A DNA stretch of 64,000 bases, from assembly GCF_021155765.1 (NCBI RefSeq), contig NC_060106.1, positions 5,773,501 through 5,837,500 on the forward strand. The letters are read 5' to 3'. The position numbers and the translations under genes were made by a program. Positions 28,083-40,199 of this stretch are shown piece by piece. The first letter of the stretch is position 1; every line of letters starts with the position of its first letter. Below the pieces are notes generated by a model. The model made no database searches and had not been told where the DNA came from. It saw only the letters and a program-made list of their open reading frames with translations. The DNA is from Diprion similis (lineage: Eukaryota; Arthropoda; Insecta; Hymenoptera; Diprionidae).

Positions 28083-28621
28083 GCATGCGAAGGACGCGCA
28101 TCGCGTTCATCTGATATTTGAACGACTGCGAACTTCGATCTGGAATCGGACAAATCGAAGTAAGTACGTAATGAGGCACCTCCGCGGTACTTTCTCCTGT
28201 TACACCGTGGCGGCGGGTACTACCTATATACTTACTCGATAATGATAAGCACCAGTAAAGAGGCAGGAAAATTGGGCCGTCTGGTTCCGGGGCTGATGTA
28301 GACTGACTTGATCAATGGCCTTCCGAAATAAACACCTGTACGTTTAATCATCGGTTATTTGTAGCTATTATTAGGTGTTAGCGCCGCCATCACCGCCATC
28401 CGCCATATCACCCGTCTACCTCATTACGTTTCAACGTACAGGGTACCTTGTATCTATACCTAGGTGTGTAGGCGCATGTCTACATCGATTGATCATGCAT
28501 GTACGGATGTACCTGCCTCTTTCTATAATGCATCGCCGACGCCTCGCGTACCTCCATGTCTATCGTATATTACAATGTTCCTTTCACATACATGTGTTGT
28601 TACTGTATGCAGTAGGGTGGC

Positions 28622-29222
28622 GCAAAAAAACCGACTATTTTTTTTTAGTTTGAGTCTCGTGTGACAAAATGTTAGTTTTTGATGTTTTAAGAGCCCACTC
28701 CAAAGGACAGTTCAAAAAAAATTTTTTAAGAGGTCGTTCCACATTTTTTAAAACGTCAGAAATCGTCAAAAATCGATGTTTTTTGTTTGTTTAATTTTTT
28801 TGCTTGTTACGGTATAATTTTATAGACAAAAAAAAAATAAGTTTCCGAAAGTTTCAGTTCAAAATTTGAATTTTGAAAGGTCGCTCATAATTTTTTTTCA
28901 ATTTTTTGGTGCATTTCTTCAGATCTTTTCGAGCGACCTCTTAATATTCATATTAAGATTTCATAAATTTTTTTTCTTTAATTTAGTAAGAAAGAATCGA
29001 CAACAATACACCACGACATGAATTAAAAATCAAACAAAATACTGAAAATATAATTTTTTCAATTTAATTTTTTGACGATTTTTAACATTTAAAAAAATTT
29101 GGAGTGACCTCTTAAAATTTTTTTTTTTTCGATTTGTCCTTTGGAATGGGCTCTTAAATCATCAAAAACTAACATTTTGTCACACGAGACTCAAAAAAAA
29201 AAAGTTATTGGCTGTTTTAATT
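28622..29222. mobile_element. MITE-like element with long terminal inverted repeats
   Basis: The left arm (about 28622-28790) and right arm (about 29060-29222) are inverted copies. Both contain GAGTCTCGTGTGACAAAATG, then a TTTTTGATG block, then AAGAGCCCA-T/C-TCCAAAGGACA, then TTTTAAGAGGTC. I estimate roughly 85% identity by eye over the core. Only AT-rich non-coding DNA lies between. No transposase; target-site duplication not identified. Confidence 0.8.
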
Positions 29223-30207
29223 CTTCATTTTTTTATAGGCGTACTTGATGACTTGAAAATCGGCTGATAAACTTATGCACGGTTTTATGATATAAAAGTT
29301 ACAACTGATCTCAAATAAACGCAGACTCTGCAGGTGAAAACTAGAGCAAAACTGAGCAGCTGATTCTCCGGATGAGGTTCTGTGTTCCCGACTTCTTATA
29401 TCGCAGAGCGTCAATCATTCAGCGACTGCATCTGGTGATTGTTGCTATCTAACTCGGGTTTAGTGATGCATCAATGAAGAAACTAAAACTAAACGGTTCT
29501 GACTTGATTTTTGAACGATTATAGTTACAGATGAAAGATGCCAGTTTTTACTTTATTACAAGCTTTGAAATTCGATAAACGGTATATACTAATATTCTTT
29601 GGATTAGTTTTTATTTCGAAATGACGATCATCAGAAATTTTCATACGATAACTGCAAAACCGTCAGATTGGTGATTTACAAATTGAAGACGTGTTGAAAT
29701 TCGATAAAATCACGAAAAACCTTTTAAAAAAAACACCGTGAGAATATTAAAGTCTTTGACTGAAAACTACGGGTACGTCAAACCTTGATAGGCCGGTTTA
29801 TATTTTCCTCTTAATGACGTGAAAAGTGCAGGCTCATCGAGAACTCTATTACCTACTGAAGACGCAATACCTTGAAAAATTATGGACCGTTTCTCAAATT
29901 TCAGAATTTGTACATCTTTCAGCAGTATAATTTTTGATAATTTGCGATTCTTTCCATATACATAGCAGCTAGATACAAATTTAACTTGAAAATCAATCAT
30001 GAAAGGATGACCACCGCCCTTGAAAATTATCTGTTATCAACTCACAGATTAACTTGTTTAAAAAATTGTACATTTTCGACGATCAACGTCAAGCTCACCT
30101 CAAATAGCACGTCAATTTGAAACCAACAGTTTACATGCTGCGTAAAGATTGTTTCCAACAGGTGTATATCTCCGATGCACGAACAGGCGCGTGTGTTACG
30201 ATATGCA

Positions 30208-30237
30208 TATAAAACGCAGGCAGTGAAGAATATCATT
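30208..30237 (+). promoter_or_regulatory. Candidate TATA + Inr core promoter
   Basis: TATAAAA (30208-30214) with TCATTG (30233-30238) at about +27 spacing, followed by a CpG-rich segment. No supported exon follows. Confidence 0.2.
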
Positions 30238-31456
30238 GTGCGTTACCGACACGGTTCCCGAGTCGCGGGTACAGGTGTTACTTTTCATTTCCGAAGCCCA
30301 GGTATCGCTTACACGGCCGACTCGAGCCGCTGTCAAGGTGCACTGAGCGCGCGTTCCAGCAGCACTAACTCGCTTGATTCGAGAAGACCGGAAATCGCTA
30401 CAGAAGTTCGAGGATCCGAGGTATCCGGGTTTGGCGCTACCCGAATGTTCCCGAATGTAGGCACAGTCTGGAAAAAAGGTGGTAAAAAATAGGAAAAGGA
30501 AACTCGAAGTTCTTCCCAAAAATAAACACCTCCGACGTGAAAGAATAACGTTTCGGCTTTGAAGGCGTAACGTTTGACGGAATCCTCGGTGTGTGAAGCA
30601 TACTAAGGGCAACAGACTCCTCGTTATCACTTATCGTTAATCTTTATTAGGCAATTTTAGTGGGGCACGAAGACAAGCTACGTCGCCGTTTAAAACTAAT
30701 AAATTTTAGTAACCCTGATGCGTGGTGCAGTAATATATGTACATATAAGATAGCCGAAGTTAGTCGGAGAGCGCGGAGAATTTTACTGTAAGACAAAAAG
30801 GCAAAAAGGGCGAAGGTAAATGAAAATGAAGAATATCGTAAACATCTGTCCATCGAAATGTCTAACGATATTTTCCTATCGCGTAAACATGCCCGCTCGT
30901 ATGCCTTATTAACACAGACCGAATCGCCGTGTCTATTTGACGGAAAAATGACTAATTGAGTTACAAATGATCAGGTTTGTTTGAACAGCGCTTATTATAG
31001 ACACGCCGGCGTAGAACCCTCCGTACGTCAATCTATTTCGTCTCGAGAATTTCTCACTTGAGACCCACTAACGGGCCTTGATCGTCTTGTTTTGAAGGGC
31101 GGTAGCCAGATTCCAAGGCCGATAAAAACGAGGTGAAGACACTCGAGGCTCGAAGGGGTTAAGTTGATCTATGCGGCCCTAATCCCGGAGCTGGTGTCGA
31201 GCATAAGTGTTCGAGATCGAACGTTCGAGATAAATCTAAATCGCTTCTATCACCCTTTGCGACTGCGCTCGTAAATTCATACACGTCACGCTCACTGTTG
31301 GCGAATTTTCTTTTTTACCAATCTATTATTGGTCATAGTTAAAGGCATACCGGATGTGGGTCAGATGTCACCGATGATGTGGGCGACCCGTATTCGGTAA
31401 GCGCGCAAGCACAAGTGCAGGGGGAGGAAACGTGCGGTGCAAAGTAGCCACGTTAT

Positions 31457-31488
31457 TATATACGCGGTCGGAACCGAAGAAGTCAGGT
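31457..31488 (+). promoter_or_regulatory. Candidate TATA + Inr core promoter
   Basis: TATATA (31457-31462) followed by TCAGGT (31483-31488), placing the initiator A (31485) 28 nt downstream of the TATA start, which is the canonical arthropod spacing. An ATG at 31497 opens a six-codon stretch ending CAG/GTGAGG, a consensus splice donor. No downstream exon was found, so this is only a candidate. Confidence 0.3.
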
Positions 31489-34400
31489 TCGGTGAAATGG
31501 TGTGTGGGCCGCAGGTGAGGACCTCCACCTGGCGCGCGGCTCCGCCAACTGTCTAATTAATAACAATCATATCGCAAGCCCAGTGAATATAACCGTCGAG
31601 GATGGACTGTCTTCCTGCGCAAAGAGAAAGAGAAGAAGGCGAGACGTGAAACGGAATGTGACTTTTACTCAAAAGTATCCTCAGACGATCCGCATACGTC
31701 TTTGCACGTCCGGGTACCCATATAAGTACCAGTGTACCATTAATGCGTAATAACGTTGCAGATGTCTTGGATTAGATTGCTATCTGTGATATTATGGCAC
31801 ATGAAGAGACTCGGTAACCCGGCCGAAACGCAGGTCCTCGCATGTCGCTGTCGAGGCAAATTGCCCCTCTCCTTTTGCATAATTTTCGCCTTTGTTAATG
31901 GGTTTCTTTTTCGCCCTCTCAATACGCCTTTATCACCTCCGGCTATAAATCTTCTATCGTGTCTCAATAGAATGTAGATAGATTGAATGTGTGTGCCGTC
32001 GATTTAATGGATTCCGCATGGCAATAAGAATCCGATTTTTATACGCAAGCAAAATTATTAATCATTTATTTCTTCATTATGCAATATACCGATGCATCCG
32101 TCAAGCAAAATTTAATTTAAATTCCGGCATTGGACTGAGACCAAATTTATGTATGAGTTTAATGGAATAAGTAAGAGAACTTCCGTGATGTTTACAATAC
32201 CGAATGAAATATCGAAGAGGAAAAATTAGAACGATTTCTACAAATCACTTCATGTCGAGTGGCAATAATTTCTGTGTAATTTTGTATAGATTTGCGCAAT
32301 GAACGCAGTGGAATATCGCCTTTGAAGAGTGATCGTTCAGTAACTGATCAAATTTCATTTGATTCTAAAAGCACCAGCTATATACATATACGATAGTGAT
32401 ATATGCCTACCTATTACAATTTGACAAGTTTCAGCTTCGTGTTTGTATTCAGACAGATAATCAGAAAGTTAAGAAAAACCCATGACGATATTCGCCATGT
32501 CGCCATTAAGTACATACTATTTTAACGAGAAATTGTATGGCTAATAATAGTTTTTGTAGTGCTGACCTCCGATCGCAGCCTGGCAAATGCCTCAGGCTCA
32601 TTGTCAGTCGGTGACTAGAATAAAATTTCTATCCAGGAGCAGTTAGACCCTGGTGGGCGGAGATCAAAGATGATCCTCTAATGCCCCGAGAGCGTGGGAC
32701 CGCATAGGACCCAACCAACCGCATGCGGCCGCTTCGATCCTGTGCACTCGCACGCTTCGATAATGGGCCACCTCTACAACGATCTACTACCGATCGGATC
32801 ATCATGCAGCTCGGGTTCCGTAACCAGCTGGTTGCATGTGACGCAGAGTTCAACCGTTCTCCTCAAGCCCTGCCTGACTCATATATTCCAGAGCAAACTG
32901 AACCACCTTTCATTTTACCACCGAGCGACGGTACCGCTGCATTCTGTTATGCATTTATACTACCGGTTACCGCCTTTGAGCATGTGAACCGAGGAGTCGC
33001 TTACCGACTAGCGATACTTATGGCGCAGCTACCGGTGCTACCGATGGCTTGCATGCTGCTGCATACGTCGGATGTCAGGAATAAGGCACAATATGACTCT
33101 AGAATTTTACATTCCTGATAATCAGTTTTGGTTACAGATTTCTTTTTCTTACATTACCTGAGGAAATTGATATTAAGAACGAACAAGACATCCTGTATTA
33201 CGGGCAAATGGAACTTCCCCAACACCTTTTGGTTACTCTTTGGCATTCCGTGGTCGCGGGTATTAGAATGACACTAGTCGAGATGGAGATTGACAACAAT
33301 GGTACTATTGTGACACTCAAAGCTGTGACTTGAGCGTCTGCTGGCAGTGCTGTTGATAGTAGGATTTTTCTATTTCTAGTATCCACACTACCCGTTCAGT
33401 AAATAAATATTTTCTTGTGCACATTTTCGGTGGTTTTATTTCAGAACCACTGGTTTTATTCTCAGTCATGCGATGGAATGTCAGCCAACTGCGATGCAGT
33501 ATTTACATCTCCAACACAGCAGTTGACAAACAGCTTTAACCACATATTTTATGGTAAACGAATTTCGAAATATCTTGAATCGCTGTCTCTATATAGTGTA
33601 GCATGAATACTCATTACACTCTTTCGTACACCATATGCGTGAGCCACTGTGCGATATCATAATGATAATTCCGTTTTTGCCAGTTGCTGCTGCTACTACA
33701 AGGATAAGAAACGTGCAAGAAGATTGAAAATCACCATACAACTTGTTCCTAATTCATTCTATAAAGGGTCAATTATCAAGAATGGTTGAAAATTCAAAGA
33801 AGCCAGACCGTCCATACCATAATGTAGCTATTCGATTCTTCTCGTGCGGTGACTGCGTACCCGGAGGAAACACGACGAGGATCGAGACTTGCGTGACGCC
33901 GGCGTGTGCCCGCGGGGGCGGCTTCGTCGATTCGAGCGGAGAAGATCGCGTGCGTCGAAAGTTCAGCGGGGCAGGTGGAGCTATGCGGACGAGGATCAAC
34001 CTGGACGTTACCTGGTTGGAAGTGCCGGGTTGCGGCGAAGCGCGGCTTAAACGTGGGCGGACTCGGGGTAGCCTCGGGTGTTTCTCACCCGCATACCTGC
34101 AGTACGTGCCGGCGACTTGGTCCGCCTCTGCGTCGCCCTCGAACCAGCCGTCGTGACTGGTTGGCTGTTTGGTACTCGAGACTGCACGTGTATGTGTCGA
34201 GAGTCCAGAGTCGAGACTACACTTGATTTGAAGAAAAATTATGCCTCGTACGCAGTATGCAATTTGTACTTTACGCGGTAACTTGTATGCAGTACGCAGG
34301 GAAGGATTTAGCGGAAAACAAAGCTTTTATACTGCGGCAGAAGCCTTGTCAGAGGTTTTACTTCGATATAATGACCTCGATAATGATCATAGACACGCGC

Positions 34401-36046
34401 AGTGCTTCCAATCTACTACCGCACCCGCACACACGGTCACGTGAAACAACCCGTAAGTAAGACAAGGTGATTTGTGTCATGTTCTTTTATTGTTAATCAA
34501 CATTATATATATATATATGACTCGAGTCTGTCGAGGATACTTGGACGTTGTTGCAGCGGCAATTATAATTAGGGGAATCGGTTGTGTTGCCGGGAATAGA
34601 CTAATCGTAGGAGGAACGCAATCGATTAGTTGTTTCAGAAGTGAACTGTTCGTGACTATAGTAGTTTGCAGATTCTTACAGAAAATTATTTTTGCCTATA
34701 TGGAATTTAAAGTAGTGAAATGTTTAAGTATGAAGAGCTACGGTATAGAAACCTTTTGCTCTCTGATTCCTGGTCAATCGAACTTCAACGATTAAAACAA
34801 TCTGTTCAATAGAGGATTGACCACCTGATGGTATCGATAACAATGTAATTATTGTGGGTATATAATAACTGAACTGTCACGCCTGTTATATAGACAGCGC
34901 AATGCAATTTTATGTAAAAAATGTTAACTGTGTTGTGTTTTATTGTCAGGTAAAGTCATACCACTCTGTCTCATAATTAACATCCTACAAGGAATGATTA
35001 AAGCTGCAGTAAAATTATACGACCTCTGGACACTTGATACGTGTTAAACCTTTCAAGTTCGTTTTTTTCAAAAAAAATATTGTCTCCACCCAATGACTCG
35101 GTTTATCAAAACAAGTCATTAGCAATCCTAACGATCTAGTTCTCTAATGAAGAATAACAACACAACGAATTTATTATGGAATGTGCTACTTTGGACTATT
35201 CTGACAAATCAATATTTCACTATGACAATAGACATGCGTGGGAGTAGATTAAAGTAACATTTATACGAAGTTACTATATGAGAGTCAATTTACACGTTAA
35301 CGGAGCTATAATCGTAGCATCGTTTGAGTAGGTGCGGCAAACCAAATCGGGAGCGGCAGATAGTGCTTGAATAATCGTTCTCTATCTCCTGTTCGAAAAT
35401 AAAATATATCGCGCGACATTCTGCCGTTTCCTTTTCGGATTGATTGTCAGACTGATCTCCATTAAGCACGGTCTTAATCATACCAATGTTGCGGTCAAAG
35501 CACCCCGTATATATATAATGACCTACGTCGACGTGATGCTCGATCAAAATTCAAATACAGAACATGTACAGCGTAATACATATGAATTTTAACAATTGAG
35601 ATTGAATTACCCCGCCCGAAGCTTCTTTCTTGGAATACACCGCCGATTGATTGTCGATTCTTGCAATGTTGATTTCCCGTCCCTCCAATTTGGCGAGGAA
35701 TAATTTACAGACACATAAATTCGTCTGCAGGATTTATTCCACCTTCTTACACCTCTTAACGCAGCAATCGATATGAGCGCACGATGCTTCAAGAGGTATA
35801 AGGTACCCAATTCGGTTAGCCTCTCTCCAATTAGCAGTGAATGAGGAGCGAAGTTTGGCTTCACAGGCGATTCATGGAACCCCCGACTAACTTTCTGACT
35901 TCAAGTCGGGATCCACAGAGCGTGCGAAAGCGCATCTCTGACTGCTGAGCATCTTCTGCCATATATGCTAATTCGCAGCTGCAAATTTCATGTCAACGAC
36001 GGGGCTGAGGCGAATGAAGAACTCGCTTTTATGGGTACGGGACTAG

Positions 36047-36400
36047 TTATCGAAGGGTCAATTAGTAAGTATCAATTCCGAAACTTTAGATTTAGGAGTA
36101 TCGAAGATCCAATCAGGCATGTCATCAAAACTTCGAATGATCAAAACCCCGAGTGGTCTAAATTCCGAAGTCAAAATCTTGAAAGCTCAAAACTCCGCTT
36201 AGCTCAAAGTTTCGACTGTAACTCCGAACGTTAAATTTTTCTACATATGCGGTAAACACTTCACGGCATATGTGGAAGTCAGCACCGTTCAAAATTTTTG
36301 ACCAATCGGGGTTTTGATCGTTCGGAAATTCAATCATTTGGAATTTCGAGATTCCATTTAACGATCAGTGTGAATTTTAACAATTCAGAATTTCGATCTA
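36047..36400. repeat. Second foldback array, 15-17-bp unit
   Basis: The left half repeats a degenerate TCAAAATTCCGAA-like unit (starts near 36124, 36140, 36157, 36171, 36186, 36203). The right half repeats its reverse complement (TTCGGAATTTTGA-like) from about 36300 to 36400. The best paired arms are GATCAAAACCCCGAGTGGTC near 36139-36158 and GACCAATCGGGGTTTTGATC at 36300-36319. The centre holds an exact inverted pair ACATATGC (36243-36250) / GCATATGT (36266-36273). Unit sequence differs from the 51.7 kb array, but the architecture is the same. Confidence 0.7.
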
Positions 36401-38730
36401 CACCCATTTTTCCAACAGAAAAATCACGACATGATCTCGGCAGTCTTTTCTTCCCACATTCCTGTCAAATTACCCGCCGACGTCCTCACCGCAGCCGCTG
36501 CCGCCTGCCGCACCACGTGGTTGCGGGGCCGTCGAAGAGGAGGAAGACCAGCCCGTTCGCTTCGTGGGCCTGAGGGGGTTCCCATGAGTCGCGGGGGTGG
36601 GGTCGAGGTATTTCGTAGCCCTCGGGCTTAACCACCTCCGCGCCTCTCTGCCTTAGCCATCATCCTAGCCTCTTAAAAATCTGGCATGCGTGCAGCTACG
36701 CTGCACTCCAACTCTGCCTTATTATGAAGGCCCTTAATGGGCGAGCTGACTGTCTTTGTTACTCCGGAGGCCGTACCTCAGGATTATTTCTCTACTGGAT
36801 TGCAAATCTCTTGAGAATATCTGATTTATAATTTTGTGATTAAAAAGCTGATCTTATATCTCGCTTGTATTATAAACTAGGTTCTCTTCTCTGCACTTGC
36901 GGGCAAACTGCACGATCCTTCAATTAATCGTGCCACTTTGTTCGCCATTCGGTCCCGTACGTTCCGGTACTGTTTTCCGGTGACAGGTGTCGTTTCTTTG
37001 TTTCTCATCAATTAGTCATCTCGGTAAATTACCCTCTCACGCAACGCCTAAAGAATTTTAAACTACGGACATGGAATAATTATCGGCCGGTCTGCATTTG
37101 GAGAAATATAAGAAAAAGAAACGCCCAATATATACTGATTATAGCAGTGACTTCGCGCCTGCTAGGCATTTCATCGTCACGTCAACGCTTGCTGCACGCT
37201 ACTTAGCTTTCTGTGCTTCCCGTCCTCTTTAGAAAGCGAATTATTCAGAACGCGAAACTGTTTGGGATAAACCACGTTAATGATGTCATACCGCTTCCGA
37301 GTTTGATGGTATTTTCCTTTCGTTTGTCTGCATTTCCCGGCCAACAGTTCGCGTGAATTTGAAAACGTACCAGAACCGATGACGTGAACAGTTATACACA
37401 CCCGGGGACTTTTTCGCTCGAAAATAATTCCACCTAACTGTGATTGAGCGTCGTTCTATCCACAACACGAATCATAAACGACAGAATGAAATATTTCCAA
37501 GAACTTCTTCCTGACAACTTGTCCTTCATTCATGAATACTGATAAATTCAGGACGTTCTGTCGGCCGCATTCTCGGCAATTCATGGACTCTGCAGGTTAT
37601 ATATACGTTGTTCCTAGTATCACGCTAATTACCAACAGCGTTAACTGATAAGCCAACGATCCGAGTAATGCTCCTCGCACTGTGTCTCGGTTCGTAATAA
37701 TACAGGAAGTCACGTGCATTACTGGAATGATGAAAAAATGGGAATTCACAGTGAGCAGAACACGTATTCGTTCCACGTTTATACGTGACGACGTAGCTGT
37801 AGTCAGACCATAAATGAACACCGTATTACTCCACGAAGCCAGCTATCTAAAATCCGTCTCATCACAAACAATATTTCGCTTCTCTCTCGCCCGGCGGTTG
37901 ATAAGAAAAGAATTTCTCGATGCTGAACGAACATGTCATATGAGTAGTTCAAAAAACAGAGGTCGGTCGTTGGGAGTCAACCGAGTTGTCAAAAGGTCAT
38001 TTCCTACCGTGAAGACTAACCTGCGTCTAACACGTGGTAAATCTTGCAATCAGGATTTCAGAAGGCGAGCTGCGAGGCGACTTCCTAGATTCGTGGCCTC
38101 CGCGTCCTGTGCCGATCGAGAGGATAGGGGGGCAGGATTCCGGGCAGGCATGCAGGCGATAATTTAGGCAAGGCGCGCATCTTAGCGAGGCCAATCAGCC
38201 ATCGGGACGAGCACCCTAGAAAGATAGCTGGGATTATCATGCACGTGCATGTTGACAAAAGAAGTTTAGCTTGTAAAGCTGATTAAACCTTACTTAATCA
38301 CAACCGATCAGGACGGTATAAACCTCGCCGGGGTCTCCGGCGTCTCGCCGCAGCTCCACGGCCTCATGGGCTCCTGGTTGTATGGCGGCTGAGCGGGCGG
38401 TCCTGCGCGGCAAAATAACAACAAGTAGGCTCCTCGCTCTGCGTGGTCTCCGGCTACCTTCGACATAGCAACTGAATTCAATGCTGCAATCCATGGATTC
38501 CTAAGATTCTACGGTTATACCTAACACCACTCGGAACAAATCTCTGCCTAACGTTCCTAGCGAATAGATATAGTGTTATCATCGGAGTTCAACTTTTTCA
38601 GACGTACAGTATGATGTGAACGAGGACGACGGCGGCGCCGTTCCGCAGGGAAAAATGGCTACGGACTCGGCGGCGGCGGGGCGTCGAGGCCACTGAGAAG
38701 GCCTTCGGGGGGGCGAGAAATAATCTTGCC

Positions 38731-38764
38731 GCCTCCTCCTCCTCCTCCTCCTCCTCCTCCTCCT
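38731..38764. repeat. (CCT)n microsatellite
   Basis: Eleven near-perfect trinucleotide units. On the minus strand it reads as Gly or Arg runs in short ORFs that I do not accept as genes. Confidence 0.9.
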
Positions 38765-39635
38765 GCCAACTTTTGAATCAATCCACACACCACCTCGCTT
38801 GCAATCACGGCTACGAACGTTTTCGAAACGGTGTTATACATACACCTATAGGTATGCGGTTTCGCACAAACGCTATAATGCGTACGTACGTAGGTGTGCT
38901 GTGTTTTTTTTTTAAATTTTTTATCTTTACCTGCAAACCAGCTGACTAATTGATTTCAGCATAACATACGTTATTTATAGCAATCGGACTATCAAGTTCC
39001 ACGGCACTTATCGATCAATTAGAATTAAGTGTAACTCGTGAGGTTTTGCGATACCTATAACAAAAAGAAGACGTTGACATCCGTTACAACATTTTACCAA
39101 GTTTCGCACGTCTTTCCATAAAATAATTTTTTTTTCTCTTCAATTACCCATTTTTCAATTACATACCGTACGATCTACGTATGCTCAGACTTTCAATCTT
39201 TTCTATCATCCTGTTTTTCATGCGAGTAATTTATCTAAGCACACCAAATCGCGCATCCGTGGATGCATCGTGATATCTTCTTCCCTGCCAGTCTCGGCGT
39301 GTAATCGATACCCTGTTTGTGTACGGAGTGGGAATTCTCCTCGCGGTGACGTCTCGGCGCTCTTAGCTCCTCGATCGGTTTGGACTCCTGATGAGAGCGT
39401 AGAGCGCCGCAGCGCCACGCGTCACGGCGAGCAGCATCGCAACGCAGGGCGCCAGTACGCCGTCCACCGCGACGCACTCCGCCGTTCCACGACCGACGTC
39501 CACCATCTGCGCCGTTCCCCCACCCCCAATAACAGATTGTACAAATCCGCTCAAAAAAAGCTCGTCCATTTATCGTCCAGCACCGCCACAGGGCTGCGAC
39601 GTCGACTGTCCAGCTGCGTCATCGCAAGTTGGGTC

Positions 39636-39661
39636 GGGGGGGGGGGGGGGGGGGGGGGGGG
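39636..39661. repeat. Poly-G run (26 nt)
   Basis: Uninterrupted 26-nt G homopolymer at the 3' edge of a GC-rich island. Such runs are often length-variable and error-prone in assemblies. Confidence 0.9.
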
Positions 39662-40199
39662 ATTCTACTAAAAGGAAGCCTGCGCCATCCCGTGGGATCT
39701 TGTAGAACGAAGAGTTCCATTTACCGACTCAGATTGATACTGTCCAGTTGTTGCTACAGTTCGCGTCTCGTTAGACACTGAAGCTGTTGGTCAATTGGAT
39801 GTCAATTCTGGTCGGTAAGTCAAAAGTGTCCCATAAGTGTTCGGGTTCTACTGAAGTTCTGAACCATTAGAAAGATCGATACCTAGGCTTCGGAAACTGC
39901 ATTCGGTGTGCATTGAGTGCAACCAGTCGAGCCGTTGTTGATCAAGTCTACGATAAAGTAATGATAAAGCGATATTTGATGATAACTTGAATGTGAATGC
40001 TCATTTATTATCTGGAAGCTTACACCTAAGTTCAATGTCGCTGATAAGGATGGTCCACCGTTTCCATACCCTTGAATTGGCATGTTGATATTGGAGTCCC
40101 ACCTAATGATTCACAACGCATGATTCAACCGATTGTAGAGCATTAATTTTTGGCATATCCTCTCGAAGTTTATCACGACAAATTTTTACGTACAGATTA

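Larger units (their letters stand above)
21141..28621. other. Non-coding AT-rich stretch
   Basis: No supported exon. The 24180-25500 segment is especially A/T homopolymer-rich. 23750-23990 is a small GC-rich patch. Confidence 0.45.
29223..36046. other. Non-coding stretch with CpG-rich segments at 30.2-30.5, 31.0-31.7, 32.6-33.1 and 33.84-34.2 kb
   Basis: Several moderately GC-rich segments hold open frames (for example 32723-33118 and 33743-34156 on the plus strand), but none has a known domain, a consistent splice pattern or unambiguous coding bias. Regulatory DNA or lineage-specific exons are both possible. Confidence 0.35.
36401..40199. other. Non-coding stretch with GC-rich islands at 36.47-36.66, 38.3-38.72 and 39.3-39.66 kb
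   Basis: The islands are CpG-rich and contain the CCT and poly-G repeats. I recognised no gene product. Confidence 0.4.

Noticed and set aside
32723..33118. 131-codon plus-strand ORF
   Set aside because: Reads like ordinary open frame, with no similarity I recognise and no promoter or splice context; kept only as a mention in the region description.
33743..34226. Plus-strand ORFs in a GC-rich island
   Set aside because: Overlapping frames with Arg/Gly/Cys bias typical of CpG-rich non-coding DNA.
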